64,000 bases of DNA from Romanomermis culicivorax (Eukaryota > Nematoda > Enoplea > Mermithida > Mermithidae). The translations under genes and the position numbers were made by a program. The stretch is from positions 737,713 through 801,712 of the forward strand of contig CAWUHX010000167.1 of the NCBI GenBank assembly GCA_963922205.1, read 5' to 3'. Below the pieces are notes generated by a model. It did no database searches, had not been told where the DNA came from, and worked only from the letters and a program-made list of their open reading frames with translations. Every line of letters starts with the position of its first letter. Within the stretch, counting starts at the first letter, position 1. This document shows, piece by piece, positions 23,266 through 33,959 of this stretch.

Positions 23266-24854
23266 TCTAGCTGAATACCAGAGAGGGCTAATCCCCAATG
23301 GGCAATGCGAGGGGACGGGTTTTCCTTTTGTAATACGGCCTGAACTGCTGTATGGTCAGTGTGGACAATAACATGTTGCTGGAAAAGGTAGGGGCGGAAA
23401 TACTTGACAAACTCTACTATGGCAAGGGTTTCCAACTCAGTTATTGGGTAGTTGCGTTCTGCGGGTTTTGGCGTGCGGCTCCCAAAAGCAATGGGGTGAT
23501 CCTGACCTTTACTGTCGAGCTGACTGAGAATGGCGCCGATTCCGAGTTTCGAGGCGTCAGTTTGCAGAATAAACGGTTTTGTGAAGTCCGGATGCTGCAG
23601 TATTGGGGCATGAATGAGTAATTCCTTTAGCTTAGTGAATGCGTTTTGCTGTTCAGGGCCCCAGGAAAATTGCGAATTCTTTTTGAGTAGCGATGTGAGT
23701 GGGCTAGAAACTTGAGAGCAATGGGGGATGAATCTACGATAATACGAGGGTAGACCAAGGAATGATTTGACTTCTTTGGAGCTTTTGGGGGTGGGGATGT
23801 CATAAATGGACTGTACCTTATTAGGGTCTGGTGAAATGCCTTGTTGAGAAATGACGTGGCCTAAGTATTGGACTTGGGGCTGGCAGAATTTGCATTTTTG
23901 TATGTTTAGTTTAAGGCCTGCTTGTGAGAATCGGGCAAGAATAGTGTCTAAATGTTCCAGCATTTGGGCATGGGAGTCTGCGAATACCAAAACATCGTCG
24001 AGATGCACAAGGCATGTGTTCCATTGGAGTCCCGAAAGGATAACATCCATTAACCTTTGGAATGTGGCTGGGGCGTTGGTGAGACCGAAGGGGAGGTAGT
24101 TGAACTGATATTGTCCGGCTGAGCAATTAAAGGCGGTTTTTTCTCTGTCTGCTTGAGCAATTGGAATGGAATAATAGGCATTGGATTGGTCAAGGGACGT
24201 AAAATATTTCATTCCACGGAGGGTGTCTAGAATTTCGTCTATGCAGGGCAAGGGGTAGGTATCTTTTTTTGTGACTTTATTGAGACCTCTAAAATCAATG
24301 CATAAATGATGGCCTCCATCTTTTTTGGGGACTAAAACTGTGTTGGTACACCATGGAGAATTGCTCTGGCTTATGACACCTGCTGCTGCGAGTTGCTCAA
24401 CTTCTGCTTGTATGATTTGCTTTTCTTTTGGGGAAGTCCGATAAAGTTGTCTACGTACGGGTTGGGAGCCATTGGTGTCAATTGTATGTGAAACAAGGGT
24501 GGTTCTACCTACGTTCATTTTGGATTTAGCATATAATGTAGGGTATTTTGGTAGGGTGCGTAGGAGTTGCATTTTTTCTGCTTCTGTCAGGTCACTGGAG
24601 GTTAAATTAACATTTTCTTTTAACCATGTGAATGTATCAAAACGGTTGGGCTGGTTTTGCGTTGAGGAGGTTTCTTTAGTGGAAGCATCGTGTTTTGGGA
24701 TGTAACATGAGACTGTACCAATGCATGTTCCAGGGTAAAGAATTTGAGCTGTTTCTTGTGTGTTTAGGACCGATATGCATATGCGATTGTTTTGATTTTC
24801 AGAGACACAAGCTGTGAAATGGACTTTGGGATTCTGTTTGGGTTTCGGAGTAAA
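23265..24854 (-). pseudogene. Reverse transcriptase and RNase H of the Gypsy element
   Basis: RT palm and fingers: PVRRQLYRTSP, KKDGGHHLCIDFRGLNKVT, YLPFGLTNAPATFQRLM and the active-site box LVHLDDVL. The usual Tyr before LDD is His. RNase H follows with LQTDASKLGIGAIL, ITELETLAIVEFV and VHTDHTAV. Reading frame is the same as that of the protease, separated by one TAG (24855-24857), and runs to a frame change near 23265. Ty3/Gypsy-type by domain order (RT-RH-IN). Confidence 0.9.
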
Positions 24855-25505
24855 CTAAAGCTGCTTAACTTGTAGGTACGATTTGGGCAAAGGGACAGTG
24901 AATTTGGTGACTGTACGGGGTGGTAATTCTAATTTTTCGTCTAAATAAGTTCCACCATGGGTCGAAAGTGGGCTGTATTCTAGGCCGTCACAAGGTAGTA
25001 TGACATTGCCAAATTTGACCTGAGATTTCTGATTGTTGATAGTATATTCCAAAAATTGACTGAGAAAGTTTTTGCCTAGAAGGATGTCTGCTGTGCAATC
25101 TTTTTGGACATGGACCATGATTGTTTCCTGGATTGTTTGGGCTGTCACTGTAACAAAAGTAGTCCCTACAATGTGAATTGGGAGATTATTTGCTGCTTTT
25201 TCTTGGACTAGCAGGGGTTTCATGTCTAACTGCAAAATTTGAGCGATCCGTGAATCAATGAGTGAGTAGACTGCACCAGTGTCAATCATGCCTTTTGTGA
25301 TTAATTTGCCATTAAGTGTGATTGGGATATGAGGGGTATGTTTTTCAGGTGCATTTTGGGGTGGCTTGTTTGATGCAGATTGATGAATTTGATTAATGAG
25401 TTCGATTGCAGGAGTTTGGGGGGTATCAATATCGACAAGGATGTATTTCTGCTGTGTTTGTGCCCCACGATGATAAGCTAATTCTAAGAGAGCATGGCCG
25501 AATTA
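24855..25505 (-). pseudogene. Retroviral-type aspartic protease (pol N-terminal part)
   Basis: Active-site box MIDTGAVYSLID followed by a flap-like IHIVGTTF segment and ADILLGKNFLSQF, typical of retropepsins that mature Gag-Pol. The frame is open upstream to about 25505 (region rich in Q, P and T) with no ATG clearly marking a start. It ends at an in-frame TAG; the same frame continues directly into RT, so the stop is most likely a mutation. Confidence 0.85.
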
Positions 25506-25529
25506 TGGGGGAATGGTCTCATGTAGATG

Positions 25530-27307
25530 TCTGTTGTTTGATGGTATTTCATACGCATGTTCATTTGTGGCATGGTGCTTTGGAGAGGGGAAATATTTTC
25601 GTAGAACGAGAAAAAAATAAAAGACGCCCGCAATGACTACAGTAATAACCGCTAGATTAATAATGATTTGCAGGGGGTCCTTTGAGTAAATTGTTTAATC
25701 CATCCGTGAGACTTTGGGTGGTACCGGTTATTACATGTTCTATGCCTTGACCGGCGCCAGAGAGGGTATTTTCGAGTGCTTGGCCAGTGCCTGAGATCAT
25801 GTTGTAAACTGTATCGGGATTGAGAGACATTTGGGCGGTGTAATTGATGAGTTTTTTGACAACGTTTTCGAGTGTGTGAGTTTTGTAAATGTATTGTTTC
25901 AAAAAGAGTAAGTTGGTTGAAATAGTTGCAAGTTGATCATGAAATATGGTGGGTGTATTAAAATGGAAAAGGGAGAAATTTCGGTTCCAGACGATTTCTA
26001 AAGGTAAATTTGTGACATGCGGGGATTCTGTTTCACTGACCCATGTATTATTCTGTTTGTAAAGGGCTACATGCATGTGATGGCAGTCAACCGTTTGTGA
26101 AAAAGGGGTCAAATCATTGCCTCCTGGATTTGAAAACATGAGTGCGGTTCCTACGAGAATGGGCAAAAGTTTGTAGCATGTTTGGTTGATTTTGTGGTTG
26201 TAAAAGATTTTAGATGCATTTACCTGCTTGCAGGGCCAGACTGTGAGGGCTTCTCCTGTGAATTCTGCTATGATGTTGGTTCGCTGTAGGAATGCACGGG
26301 CCCCAAGGGTTGCATCAAGGCGCAAAATTTGCCATATGAGATCAAGGTGACGCTGTGCCTGTCTGCATAATTCATTCCATATGTTTTTGAAATTTTGAAT
26401 TTCGAATTCCTGGATTTTGTCTGCTAGATAATTTAGTTTCACGTTAATCGGTTCAAAATCATCAAAATCGTATAGTGTAGTATGAGTTTTGTTAGTTTTT
26501 GGGGTTAAAAATGCGTTATGATGTGGGGTACTTTTATCTAATTGTACAATAATGCCTTGTTCGGTTAGAATGCTGTCTTGGATTTCTGGGCAGTTGGGGT
26601 TCGAAAATATTGTGTTTTTAACCGAGAATGCACCTCGTAGCTCTTCTATTATCATGTGGGTTTGCGTGAGTTTGATGGGATGTGTATTTTTGTATTCAAA
26701 GGGGCATAAGTTTTCAAATGCTGTTTCATTCCAGATAATGGATCCGTCGGCTGTGACACAATGACCTGATGTCGGTTTGCATGACCCCAGGTTACCTAAT
26801 GTACCTGTCATAGATTTTCCATTCCAAGATGCTATTTGTCCTATTTCTAGATGACTTTAGTGACCGAGGTACAGTGGTCTGTACAACACCATGTGTATTC
26901 TACGCTTAGGGAGTTGTTTGTTGACCAAAATCCTGGCTGGGTTTCGTATAATTTTTGACTATTGTGTTCTTTGTCTATAACGATATAACGATTGCCTTAC
27001 AAACATGTGGGGGTAGATTTTGCATTTCGGTTTGGTCGAAGACAATACCTTTTGCGCCAAAAAATCCTGTATTAGTACAAATTTTCCGTTTGCGAACACT
27101 GCATTTGTATGCATCTGTTAAGTGAGGTTTAGTGGAGGGGATATAGATTTTTCCGAATGTCTGTACGGGTTTGTCTACTGTGGAGGGGGGCATGCATGAT
27201 ACAAGTTTTGGTATGCTGACTGAGTGACCACTCAATGAAGTTCCACACATCTGAAATTGGGTACTACACGATGTGGGGATTATTATGCATAAAAATATAC
27301 AATACAA
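25530..27307 (-). pseudogene. env: Env-like glycoprotein gene between gag and pol, broken
   Basis: Begins with a hydrophobic signal-like peptide (MYCIFLCIIIPTSC) at 27307. It is followed by a Cys-rich ectodomain with several N-x-S/T sites and, near 25570-25650 in another frame, a hydrophobic anchor (LAVITVVIAGVFYFFLVL) with a basic/polar tail. The frame changes near 26985, near 26855 and in a C-run near 25680, so no intact product is made. I cannot assign the fusion class. Spacing and Cys pattern suggest a virus-derived glycoprotein rather than a gag or pol part. Its position before protease is atypical. Confidence 0.75.
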
Positions 27308-27436
27308 CGGCCAATATAGTGTTTTAGTGGAGGCGGCGGGGTACTGTATGTTTTCGTTCTGGCCGGTTTGGCGTGGCCGCTTTTGGTGTTGTTCGGTTTT
27401 GGGCTGAGGGGGTGGCCGGTTTGCAATCTGAACATT

Positions 27437-29062
27437 CTATAAAACTTTAGAAGTTGAGTCATGGGATGGGGTTTGGACTTGCTTACTTGTGGGGGTTGGT
27501 AGCAATGTTTGGTGGGGGCGGAATTGGTTGGGTTCGGGGGTCAGGCCGTGTAAAAGGGACAGTAAGTTGCGGCCTGATTTCGATGGGGTTTCGGGGGCAG
27601 TGGGCGGCGTGGTGTCTTGCTTGCCGGGGATCTTGTAGCCTACGGGGATGGTGGGCGGCGATTTTTTGATTTTTGTGGCTTCAGGCGTGGGGGGTGGTGA
27701 CATGGCGCACCAACCCGGTACGTCCAGGTGGAGGACATATTCCTCACTACGGCAGTGGGTAGTGAATATAATGGTTCCTAAAGTAGTCTGAGGGCCATTA
27801 GTTATGGTGGGTAATTTTGAGTAAAATGCGGGATCATCAATGTCCATGAGGGGTTGGGGTTGCTTGTACTCAACGCAATTTTGAATATTACCACTCTGTT
27901 GATTCAGACAGTACCTGCTTGTATGACCTCTCTGCTTGCATAGAAAACATTGAAACTTGGAGTAGGGTTTCGAAAGGCAGTTATCAGATCTATGTCCTGT
28001 TTGGGAGCAGTGGATGCATCGGCTTTTACAATCACGCGTACTGTGATTATTACGAAAACAAATTTCACATGATTTCCGGGTGCCTACTGATTTACAATTA
28101 CGAGCTACGTGTCCAATTTGTCCACACTGGAAGCATGTGGGTTGCCTAGGGGTGGTATTGTTCCTGTAAGCATTATTCCTGCTGAAAGTTATGTTGCTGA
28201 AATTGTTGTAGCTACTCTGTTGTAGGGGTTGGGGTTTTTGTTTGATCTGCAACTGTAAATCTTTTACTTGTTGTTCTAACTGATGCAAAAGGTCCTGTTG
28301 ATCTGTGTTTTTGGTTAGGGAAAAGATGGGTTCGGGTTTTGGGGGTATAAATGGAAGGGCGTTGGACTTTAACTCATTTCTAAGGATTTGCTGTTCAATG
28401 TAAGCTGCTTCGTCTGACATTTCTTTTAGAGTTGCGAACCTTCTATACTTAATTGCTTCCCTGATTTCGTTTTGCATGCCTTCTACAAAGAGGGGTTTTA
28501 TGATCATTTCTCGTGCATCTGTGTTAAAGTTAGGGTAGGCGAGGGTTGCAAGGTGTTCTAGATCAAATAAGAATTTGGTTACTGTTTCTGAACGCTTTTG
28601 TTTTCTTTCGCCTAAAAATTGTTGATGTAGCTCATTATCTCGATTGTTTGGGAAAAATGCCTGTAATGCAACTTTATACTGCTCGTATGTGTGGGGAGGG
28701 TTTTCGGAATTTGCTAAACTTTTGAATTTTGCTAGTGCGGCTCCTCCTAAATGAATTTCTAAACATGCCAACTTTAACTGTACGTCTGTATCTTTCATGC
28801 CTTGGAGTGCCATGAATTGTTCTAATCTTTTGTTCCATTCACCAAAATGTTGGGTCACGCCGCCCGTGAATACTGTAGGTTTCGCGTAGAAATTATTTGC
28901 CATGTTATTACCAATGTTTGCTGTTCTTAGATTGTCTATTAGGGTATGGTTTACTGTATTCTGATTCAATTGTGTGCGTAGGGTACGAAAATGTTCTGAA
29001 AATAAATCGTTTATCTGTTCTCTAACGAATTCTCCTAAATGATCTTGCGTTTGTTGGGTCAT
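27437..29062 (-). CDS. gag: Gag polyprotein of the Gypsy element
   Basis: About 541 residues from the first ATG after the primer site (29062). The same frame is open upstream into the LTR but has no other ATG outside it. A capsid-type helical region contains FGEWNKRLEQFMALQGMKD. A nucleocapsid with four CCHC knuckles follows: CFQCGQIGHVARNC, CEICFRNNHSTRDC, CIHCSQTGHRSDNC and CFLCKQRGHTSRYC. The C-terminus is Pro/Thr-rich. Intact, and the only intact coding region of the element. Related to the pseudogene at 16.6-17.8 kb. Confidence 0.92.
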   Translation of the reverse strand: MTQQTQDHLGEFVREQINDLFSEHFRTLRTQLNQNTVNHTLIDNLRTANIGNNMANNFYAKPTVFTGGVTQHFGEWNKRLEQFMALQGMKDTDVQLKLACLEIHLGGAALAKFKSLANSENPPHTYEQYKVALQAFFPNNRDNELHQQFLGERKQKRSETVTKFLFDLEHLATLAYPNFNTDAREMIIKPLFVEGMQNEIREAIKYRRFATLKEMSDEAAYIEQQILRNELKSNALPFIPPKPEPIFSLTKNTDQQDLLHQLEQQVKDLQLQIKQKPQPLQQSSYNNFSNITFSRNNAYRNNTTPRQPTCFQCGQIGHVARNCKSVGTRKSCEICFRNNHSTRDCKSRCIHCSQTGHRSDNCLSKPYSKFQCFLCKQRGHTSRYCLNQQSGNIQNCVEYKQPQPLMDIDDPAFYSKLPTITNGPQTTLGTIIFTTHCRSEEYVLHLDVPGWCAMSPPPTPEATKIKKSPPTIPVGYKIPGKQDTTPPTAPETPSKSGRNLLSLLHGLTPEPNQFRPHQTLLPTPTSKQVQTPSHDSTSKVL

Positions 29063-29282
29063 TCTTGGTTTACGCTGGGATTTCTGCTTAAATGCTTCAA
29101 TTTTTGCTTCATGCTGTATTCGTTTAAATGTATCGCTTAATGTTTCGTTGGAGGGGATTTCCAGTTTGCTTTCTATGAATACTGTCTTACTGTAGGAGAT
29201 GATTACTACTGTATTATCTAATGCTTCTAAATGCCCGGATAAGAGTACACCTAATTGGGGGCAGGGAGTTCCAGTGGTTAAC

Positions 29283-29300
29283 GGTATGGTACGGTCACCA
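29283..29300 (-). promoter_or_regulatory. tRNA primer-binding site
   Basis: On the minus strand the 5' LTR end (...GTTACA) is followed after 5 nt (TATTT) by TGGTGACCGTACCATACC. The TGG start fits pairing with a tRNA CCA tail. The cognate tRNA is not identified from memory. Confidence 0.7.
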
Positions 29301-29305
29301 AAATA

Positions 29306-30257
29306 TGTAACGACCAGATTTGTGTGAGGTACTTTACTTTCAACCAATGGCGTTACGGTGGGAACGGCTATAACGGGACGGGGTGCGGCGAGACGATAAT
29401 ACGATAATACATGAATGATCGACGGTCGCTTGAACGTCGAATAACAAAAATGGATGGCGCGTTTGCTTGCAAATAAAATATACGACACGGTTTAATTGCT
29501 TTCGAAGACAGTTGCTTGCAAATAAAGTGAACAGCGGCAGATCAAAAATGAAACGATTACAACAGTCTAACAACTAACTAAATCAGGCTTTGCTTCTTCT
29601 TTTATACGACGTTTTTGGCCATTCCCTAGGCGTCGCGGGAGGTCGAGCTTCTGTCTGTCTTCTTCCGCCAATCGTTGCTTCCTGCTATGCTTTTTATGCT
29701 TTCTTAGTTACGCCTTTCTAATGCTTTCCTGGTACTGTATGCTTTTCGTGCTTTGCTTGGTTTCTACGGTGGGCTTGGCCACACCTCTGTGCTTCTGTGC
29801 ATGCTTCCTGTATTGGTTTCTCTGTATGCACATGTTTTGTGGGGCCGTCGCTACCGTTACACTTGAGACTTGGTTTCTCTGTATACACATGTTTTGTGGG
29901 GCCGTCGCTACCATTACACTTGAGACTACTGTCTGGCGGGGCTTTTACATATTTTACTGTGTGCAGGTGTTGTTTACGACTTTTACAGGGGATTACAGTA
30001 GCCGTGGAATGTGTAGTTTAGTGTAGGTTCTAGGGGACCAGCTGCCGTTTGTGCAGATTAATTGGGGCATCTTAATTGGGCTACCGGGGTGTGAACGGAT
30101 CAAAATAAAGTACTTCACGTAATTTTAGAGGAATGTTTGGGTGTGAATCCCAGACACCCTTGAGATGATAAAATATGAAAATGAATAATATTTAATAAAT
30201 GTTTATCACATACAGTATGCTATATATTTACAGTACTGCTTTAGCAGGTATGTTACA
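29306..30257 (-). repeat. 5' LTR of the Gypsy element, 952 bp
   Basis: Matches the 3' LTR end to end. The extra length is one 57-bp tandem duplication (about 29815-29928) starting TTGGTTTCTCTGTAT. Minus-strand TATAAAA at 29600-29606 is the likely start-site TATA, giving a U3 of about 650 bp. Confidence 0.93.
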
Positions 30258-30261
30258 CCTC

Positions 30262-31171
30262 TCAGAAATCATGTCTTAAAATTTTGTGTAAATACAATTT
30301 CATTTGGTAGAGTAAAAAACTGAAGCAGAGAAGAAAGAGTGTGAGTAAAGAGCATATGTTGCTCGGGCCGAGCTTTAGCTACTTTATCCATGATTGTTGG
30401 TTTAAAAAAATGGGAAAATCGAAAAACCTTTGGTGTTCTTCGAGTATATTAAAACAAATTAGGTGTCACGAACAAAACTTATTTCATGCAGTAATCAGAA
30501 TGAACATAATCAAAAACTATAACTTTTAAAATTTTTCGGGTTTTCTCGGGCTTTTTCATACTTTGCCGGCCTGGCCCGAGAATTTTTTCAGACAGCCCGA
30601 ACCAAGCCCGAAGCCGGTATTTCGGGCTGGGCTTTAGGGCCGGGCTGGGCTTTCGGGCTTAAATTCAGGCCCTACCCCCATGGCGTACTTTGAGAGTCAC
30701 ACGAAATCACGCAAAGGTATACTTCCTGCAGCGACGCCAATTTGATCTCTGTGCAATCTTTGTCGCCAGAATTATCGATCGATACGGAGATTGAGTTTAA
30801 CGTGGGTAATCTTGTCAATCTCGAAGTATACATATTCCTTAAGGCTCATTTGAAAATGAATACAAGCATTTCAAGAAAACATATTGTGATTGTGAGTGCA
30901 TGTTTTTCAATATTGTTAACACAAAGCTTCAATATCCTTCATTAAAAAATTTTGATAGAATATCCGAGTTCATGACAAGCAACTAATTGTGTTATGGATG
31001 TGTAGTTGTAAGAAAACAAAAATAGGAGATAATTCTTGTTTTTCAATTTCATGATTTACAAGCGTGAAAGAGAAACTGACCCATCTCGCAAGTTTGATCA
31101 TCAAGAGTTTTATAATTTGTATTCTATAAGAAAAATCTACAAATTTTCACATTTTGAGAAAAAATTCGATT
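30262..31171. other. Intergenic; CGGGCT-rich patch
   Basis: No gene supported. About 30530-30680 is a low-complexity patch of CGGGCT/AGCCCG motifs in AT-rich sequence. A similar CCGGTC/CCGGCC patch lies at 33240-33330. Confidence 0.4.
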
Positions 31172-31825
31172 CTACAATTTTAAAACGTAGAATTCGCCGC
31201 AATTCGTACCGTCGTCGCATTTAAAAATTTGTTGGCCATTTTCGTCCAAATAATTTTCGTGCATAATCGATTTTATTTTTTGAAAACCCAATTTTTGGAA
31301 CATTTTTTGCGATCGATTGGCCGTCGCTGCTACGGCTATAAATTGGCAACCGATTTCCTTAGCTTTGGCGATCGATAGTTCGATCAACTTCGTAGCTATG
31401 CCCCTACGTTGATAATTGGCGTCCACAGATACGAGTATAAATTTCAAATATTTCCGACAACCTTCTAAATTTTGGTCAAAATTTTCGCCTAATTTTTCTA
31501 AAAAATTTTCTATAAAAAGCTCGATTTTTGAATGATTTTGCCTATTTTCTTTTCTATTTTCTTGTCGATTATTTCGATCATCTTTGTCGATCAAGGCGTT
31601 TAGACGGCAACCGACGATTTTCCGATCTTTATTCAAACAGACGAATGAAATTGGTTTCGAAAGACCCTCGTCCACTAGACCGTTGACCAAATTCACGCTA
31701 TTTTCACGACTCATATTCAACGAACGGCTGATCGGTTCGTCGCGACAAAAATGATCGACAATGAAATCAACCAATTCTTGACGCTGATCAATTTTCGCTA
31801 CTTCATAGATCAATTCTTGAGCCAT
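31172..31825 (-). CDS. GNAT-family N-acetyltransferase (AANAT-like)
   Basis: 217 residues, single open exon, from ATG at 31825 (MAQELIYEVAKIDQ). The acetyl-CoA-binding loop is seen in SVDANYQRRGIATKLI (Q-R-R-G-I-A), followed by the usual beta-alpha region FIAVAATANRSQKMFQKLGF. Family members transfer acetyl from acetyl-CoA to amines. Length and the N-terminal layout fit invertebrate arylalkylamine-type enzymes, but the substrate cannot be told. TTTTCTAG just upstream (about 31840) could be a 3' splice site, leaving a 5' exon or trans-spliced leader open. No frame break. It seems to be one of the few host genes here. Confidence 0.85.
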   Translation of the reverse strand: MAQELIYEVAKIDQRQELVDFIVDHFCRDEPISRSLNMSRENSVNLVNGLVDEGLSKPISFVCLNKDRKIVGCRLNALIDKDDRNNRQENRKENRQNHSKIELFIENFLEKLGENFDQNLEGCRKYLKFILVSVDANYQRRGIATKLIELSIAKAKEIGCQFIAVAATANRSQKMFQKLGFQKIKSIMHENYLDENGQQIFKCDDGTNCGEFYVLKL

Positions 31826-31927
31826 TTTGGGCACGGACTCTAGAAAATCCAAATTGTATGTACATTAAGTTCAAAGGTAAAAAGTGTTGTTTTGCAGTGC
31901 TTATTCTTAGTAAACATATCCTAACAT

Positions 31928-32128
31928 CTACAGTATGCCGCAAGGTTCTTGACATTCTGACACAAAAGGCGTATCTTCATATGTCTTCATCTTCACATTT
32001 TGATCACCAAATTTGATTCTAGTCCTGCATTTTGATGTCTTCGTGTTGAGTCGCTTTTGAACAACAAGAAAATGTGTGTAGATAATGAGCATCGACCAAA
32101 GAAATCCACACACGGCCAGGCCGGCCAA
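31928..32128 (-). CDS. Possible exon of a membrane protein
   Basis: An open frame of about 67 codons has one hydrophobic segment (LAVCGFLWSMLIIYTHFLVV) followed by a basic, Cys-containing tail ending SECQEPCGIL and a stop. No ATG precedes the hydrophobic stretch in frame. If real, it is a last exon or starts at the internal Met. No family recognised; chance is possible. Confidence 0.2.
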   Translation of the reverse strand: MAGLAVCGFLWSMLIIYTHFLVVQKRLNTKTSKCRTRIKFGDQNVKMKTYEDTPFVSECQEPCGIL

Positions 32129-32299
32129 ACCCCGTTTTTTAAAAACATGTTACAACGATAAAAAATTATGACGGTACAAATAGCATGACCCCAAATTAAA
32201 GCAAATCGAAGTTACTGTATAAAATAAAACTCAAATCATCAACTTCTCCAGAACTGATGTCATAAATCTGCAAGAATGTGTCTTGCTTTTCTGAAACGA

Positions 32300-33060
32300 T
32301 ATTCAACAGCAGCACCATGATTTTCTACGCAATGACAGCCAATTTTTGAAAGTTGGTTTAATTTCACAAAATCTTTTTGGGGTCTTAAATAATTTAAGAA
32401 TTTTGTGAAGGAAAACTTTTTGTATTTGAAAAATGATTAAAATATCATCAGCATAGAGCGATGACAAAAGTTGTTGAAGAACCCAAATTCTTAGTTGTTT
32501 GCCTGATTTTTGAATTTTAGTTACATGTTTCCAAAATATTTTTTGCATTTCGCTCGACTGGAAAATGATTGAATCGGCTGAAAAATTAGACTTTTCCTTC
32601 ATGAAATAAATGTTGAAAAGATTAATGTTCCAGCGTGTTCCAAAATATCGAAATCCAAATGCGGCACTTTGCGCAGGAATTAACGATATTCAAATCCAAG
32701 ATAAGGTGTCTGCAGCCAAACTTTTCTGCAATCTGCCTTTTATGCTTTAGATCATTGGAAACCATCTGAACTAGAACCTCAAAAAGCTGAATTTTTTAAT
32801 TTTTGGTTGGCTCTAGAAATATTAGGACATTCAAACTCAAAAAAGCACAAATAAAACATCTGTCGACATTTTCTGAGTAAAAAAGGCGACTTGGAGAAAA
32901 TGACGAGAACAATTTTGATCTCCTTCGCCAAATAGCGAAGAGGTCTATGCAAAAAAGAGTGCTTAAGATCATTATCTCCATTTTTTGATGACCTAATCAA
33001 AAAAATTTGACCAGAAGAGATGCATTTTGGTAACAGGGGTTTTCAACTTCGTCAAAGTGC
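32300..33060 (-). repeat. Old diverged copy of repeat X
   Basis: In the same order as the inverted X copy at 13.6-14.1 kb: AATGTTCCAGCGTGTTCCAA, a decayed GCGGCACTTTGCGCAGGAA hairpin, AAAGCACAAATAAAACATCT, and GGCGACTTGGAGAAAATGAC. The similarity is weak but collinear. Noncoding. Confidence 0.5.
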
Positions 33061-33959
33061 CGAACAGTCAAAACTTCATCTGAAATAATAATGGTAATTA
33101 TGGTGAAGATAACATTTAAATAATTAAATACATACTATATATAATTGCGGTAAAATTCTAGAATGCTCCAAATTTAACAAACATGCAGTATATGGACGTT
33201 TATTGATGGCTCATTTGTAAACGTAACAAGTTGCTTATGTTTTTGGGCTTTCCGGTCAGTCCGGCCTTTCCGGTCAGGCCTTATTTCTTCACGACCCGAA
33301 GCCAAACTTCCGGCCGAGCCGCCCGAGCAAGTCCCTATCGACCATAGATACTCATCGTGTGACTCACTTGGGACTAATTGGGACTCTCGTTGAGGTCTTA
33401 AAATGGTGCACCTTTTTTGACAGAGTTGTGTGTGGTAAAAAATTGGTTATAATTTGGTTGACCTCCCCCAGGTTTTCCTCGCTATTGAGGATCCACCTTC
33501 TCACTTTAGTAGTTCCGATTCCGAGTTTCCTGACGAAAGAGGAATTTAACATTATCCTGTTTGACAAATTGAACATCAATGACAAGATCATAAATCGAAT
33601 CACGATGGCTACAGTAAGAGTAATTTAGCACGAAAACGAAATTTTTGTCACGTCCACTCTGGTGCTTGTATGACGGTATATTTTCCTAATAAGCATGTAA
33701 TACTTGTTCACATTCGAAATTTGCAACATCATTAACATTATTTTAGTCATATACTTTTAATTTTTGTTCTGTTCCCATAGATTACAATCTTTGGAAACTG
33801 AGAGACTAAACTAACGTTGAACTTGTGAGCAAAAAATTCTGCAGTACGCCGACGTTTTTGCGTTGGAAGAATTTACTAAATCACACCACAAAAAAACATA
33901 CTACGACCAAGAGTAAAAGTCGACGCAGGAACAATTTCAGTGATCACATTATCAGACCG

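Larger units (their letters stand above)
20906..30257 (-). mobile_element. Full-length Ty3/Gypsy LTR retrotransposon with env-like gene
   Basis: About 9.35 kb between TG...CA LTRs with a 4-bp CCTC duplication (20902-20905 and 30258-30261). Reading the minus strand: 5' LTR, primer site, gag, env-like glycoprotein, protease, RT, RNase H, integrase, polypurine tract, 3' LTR. This order is unusual because env-like precedes pol. gag is open; env and pol carry frameshifts and stops, so the copy is defective. It landed 25 bp from a solo LTR of its own family. Confidence 0.93.

Noticed and set aside
23009..24126. Plus-strand frames of 70-120 codons across the pol region (also 21742-22134)
   Set aside because: Antisense shadows of the RT, RNase H and integrase coding strand.
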